From: Paracoccaceae bacterium
Lineage (GTDB): Bacteria > Pseudomonadota > Alphaproteobacteria > Rhodobacterales > Rhodobacteraceae
DNA length: 6,233 nucleotides
Assembly (NCBI GenBank): GCA_029881635.1
Contig: JAOUMG010000128.1
Location: 1-6,233, forward strand
Direction: 5' to 3'
The notes below the pieces were generated by a model that saw only the letters and a program-made list of their open reading frames with translations, did no database searches and was not told the origin of the DNA. Of this stretch, positions 4,392-6,233 are shown piece by piece. The position numbers and the translations under genes were made by a program. Position 1 is the stretch's first letter, and each line of letters begins with the position of its first letter.

Positions 4392-6233
4392 ATGCCTTCC
4401 GTGTCAGAAATCCTTGAAACGATGGAATACGGTCCCGCCCCCGAAGCGTCCGGCGAGGTCGAAAAATGGCTTAAGGCGCGTGGATCGTTCGGCCATTTCA
4501 TCGGCGGGTCTTTCACGAAGCCGGGCAAGGGCTTTGCCACCGCCAACCCAGCCACGGGCAAGGCGCTGGCAACGGTAACCCAAGGCACTGCTGCCGATGT
4601 AACGGCTGCGGTCAAGGCGGCCCGCGCCGCCCTGCCGATGTGGTCTAAACTGCCGGGGCATGAGCGCGCCAAATGGCTTTACGCGATTGCCCGCCATATC
4701 CAGAAACGTGAAAGGTTTCTGGCGGTTCTGGAGGTGCTCGACAACGGCAAGACCATTCGCGAAACCCGCGATATCGACGTACCGCTGGTGGCGCGGCATT
4801 TCTATCATCATGCGGGCTGGGCGGAAATGCTGGAGGAAGAGTTTCCGGGCGCAGGTCCGGTCGGGGTCTGCGGCCAGATCATCCCGTGGAACTTTCCGCT
4901 GCTGATGCTCGCCTGGAAAATCGCGCCCGCTTTGGCGGCGGGCAACACCGTTGTGCTGAAGCCCGCCGAATACACGCCGCTGACTGCGCTCGCCTTTGCC
5001 GAGATCTGCGCTGAAATCGGCCTGCCGAAGGGGGTGGTGAACATCGTTACCGGCGATGGCGACACCGGTGCTGCGCTGGTCGCGGCCGAGGTTGACAAGA
5101 TCGCCTTCACCGGCTCGACCGATGTTGGCCGCGCCATTCGCCGCGCAACGGCGGGGACGGGCAAGAAGCTGACGCTGGAACTTGGCGGCAAATCGCCCTT
5201 CATCGTTTTCGCCGATGCCGATCTCGATGCCGCGGTCGAGGGCGTCGTCGATGCGATCTGGTTCAATCAGGGGCAGGTCTGCTGCGCGGGCAGCCGGATT
5301 CTGGTGGCCGAAACCATTGAAAAGACCTTTGTCGCCCGGCTGACGGCGCGGCTGGCGAAACTGCGCCTTGGCAGCCCGCTCGACAAATCGACCGATATCG
5401 GGGCCATCATCGATCCGGTGCAGTTGACGCGTATCCGCGATCTGGTGGCCGAAGGGCAGGCGCAGGGCGCGCAGCTTCATCAGGCCACCTGCGATCTGCC
5501 TGCCCAAGGCAGCTTTTTTGCACCGGCCTTCCTGACCAATGTGCAACCTGCCAATATCCTCTCGGAGGTGGAGATTTTTGGCCCTGTCGCCACGCTTGCC
5601 ACCTTCCGCACGCCGGATGAAGCCGTCACGCTGGCCAACAATACCCGCTATGGGCTTGCCGCGTCGATCTGGTCGGAAAACATCAGCCTCGCGCTGGATA
5701 TCGCGGCCAAGGTCAAGGCGGGGGTGGTCTGGGTCAATTCGACCAATATCTTCGATGCCGGCGCCGGGTTCGGCGGCTACCGCGAAAGCGGCTTTGGCCG
5801 CGAAGGCGGGCGCGAAGGAATGCGTGAATACCTGTCCGTCCCGTCCCGGAAGGCGAAGCCTGAGGCGGAGACGGGGCGGCTCGATGCCGCGCCGGATCCG
5901 GGCACCTCGCCGAAAGGCGGTCCTGCACCTATCGACCGTACCGCCAAGATGTATATCGGCGGCGCCCAGAAACGGCCAGACAGCGGTTACTCCTATAACA
6001 TTCACGGCAAATCCGGCCATCTCGGGCTCGCCGGTCTTGGCAATCGCAAGGATATCCGCAACGCGGTCGAGGCGGCGCATAAGGCGGGCGGCTGGGGCAG
6101 GGCCACAGGGCACAACCGGGCACAGGTACTCTATTATCTCGCCGAAAACCTATCTGCGCGTGAGGCTGAGTTTGCCGCGCGGCTGAAATCGGCCGGTGCC
6201 CCGAACCCCGCCAGAGAGGTCGCCACCGCGATC
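4392..6233 (+). CDS. Two-domain aldehyde dehydrogenase, ALDH16-like (3' end outside window)
   Basis: The frame stays open for 614 codons to the right edge. Residues 34-483 form a full ALDH domain that should oxidise an aldehyde to a carboxylate with NAD(P)+. Visible residues are Asn167 (PWNFP), Lys190 and Glu193 (LKPAE), the nucleotide-loop GSTDVG (241-246), the general-base Glu263 (LELGGKS), nucleophile Cys297 (GQVCC) and Glu394 (EIFGPV). A Pro/Gly/Ala/Lys-rich linker (about 484-515) leads into a second ALDH-like domain at about 519: MYIGGAQKRPDSG mirrors HFIGGSFTKPGKG of domain one, and the helices after it also align. Tandem ALDH domains define ALDH16, in which the C-terminal domain is typically non-catalytic; a bacterial example from Loktanella has been crystallised. 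The full protein is probably near 780-800 residues. GAGAGG overlaps the deoC stop, four bases before the start (a short spacing). The likely substrate by context is acetaldehyde from DeoC; this is an inference. Confidence 0.93.
   Translation, partial: MPSVSEILETMEYGPAPEASGEVEKWLKARGSFGHFIGGSFTKPGKGFATANPATGKALATVTQGTAADVTAAVKAARAALPMWSKLPGHERAKWLYAIARHIQKRERFLAVLEVLDNGKTIRETRDIDVPLVARHFYHHAGWAEMLEEEFPGAGPVGVCGQIIPWNFPLLMLAWKIAPALAAGNTVVLKPAEYTPLTALAFAEICAEIGLPKGVVNIVTGDGDTGAALVAAEVDKIAFTGSTDVGRAIRRATAGTGKKLTLELGGKSPFIVFADADLDAAVEGVVDAIWFNQGQVCCAGSRILVAETIEKTFVARLTARLAKLRLGSPLDKSTDIGAIIDPVQLTRIRDLVAEGQAQGAQLHQATCDLPAQGSFFAPAFLTNVQPANILSEVEIFGPVATLATFRTPDEAVTLANNTRYGLAASIWSENISLALDIAAKVKAGVVWVNSTNIFDAGAGFGGYRESGFGREGGREGMREYLSVPSRKAKPEAETGRLDAAPDPGTSPKGGPAPIDRTAKMYIGGAQKRPDSGYSYNIHGKSGHLGLAGLGNRKDIRNAVEAAHKAGGWGRATGHNRAQVLYYLAENLSAREAEFAARLKSAGAPNPAREVATAI

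Noticed and set aside
4404..6113. 569-codon open frame on the minus strand opposite the aldehyde dehydrogenase
   Set aside because: It is a mirror of the GC-rich coding strand. The translation is low-complexity Arg/Gly/Ala-rich with no recognisable domain, while the plus strand encodes an unmistakable ALDH.

Overview
The window is GC-rich DNA with codon bias and gene content typical of an alphaproteobacterium of the Rhodobacteraceae/Paracoccaceae (Rhodobacterales) group. This placement rests on recognised families: a DUF1523 membrane protein, a long eukaryote-like deoxyribose-phosphate aldolase, and a two-domain ALDH16-like aldehyde dehydrogenase. It has not been tested by any search. Every supported gene is on the + strand, and the window is densely packed with no gene-free stretch longer than about 120 bases.

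Region 1 (1-3293) is a tight run of five genes. It starts with the C-terminal end of an AAA+-type ATPase whose 5' part lies outside the window. Next comes a small unrecognised gene with a GTG start overlapping the ATPase stop. The third gene encodes a 456-residue soluble protein that I match tentatively to DUF6638. The fourth encodes a 92-residue two-helix membrane protein, and the fifth a 255-residue DUF1523 membrane protein. Start/stop overlaps (GTGA at 517-520, ATGA at 870-873 and at 2237-2240) and a Shine-Dalgarno sequence touching a stop (2513-2518) argue for one transcript and coupled translation. No member has a firmly known function; together they suggest a membrane-associated ATPase system that is not yet described.

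Inside this run, the second half of the small gene (about 737-832) is an extremely GC-rich set of nested inverted repeats. It looks like a dispersed palindromic element that is being read through as protein. The first half of the same gene is lower in GC than its surroundings, so 517-869 may be a later insertion into the operon.

Region 2 (about 3294-6233) is a metabolic pair. A short intergenic region holds a candidate sigma-70 promoter and two small palindromes that could be operators. It precedes deoC (deoxyribose-phosphate aldolase, with all three catalytic residues visible). Eight bases after deoC begins a tandem-domain aldehyde dehydrogenase that runs off the right edge. The aldolase releases acetaldehyde and glyceraldehyde 3-phosphate from 2-deoxyribose 5-phosphate, and the dehydrogenase is well placed to oxidise that acetaldehyde. 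The pair therefore probably serves deoxyribonucleoside catabolism.

No tRNA, rRNA, CRISPR array, insertion sequence or convincing intrinsic terminator was seen.
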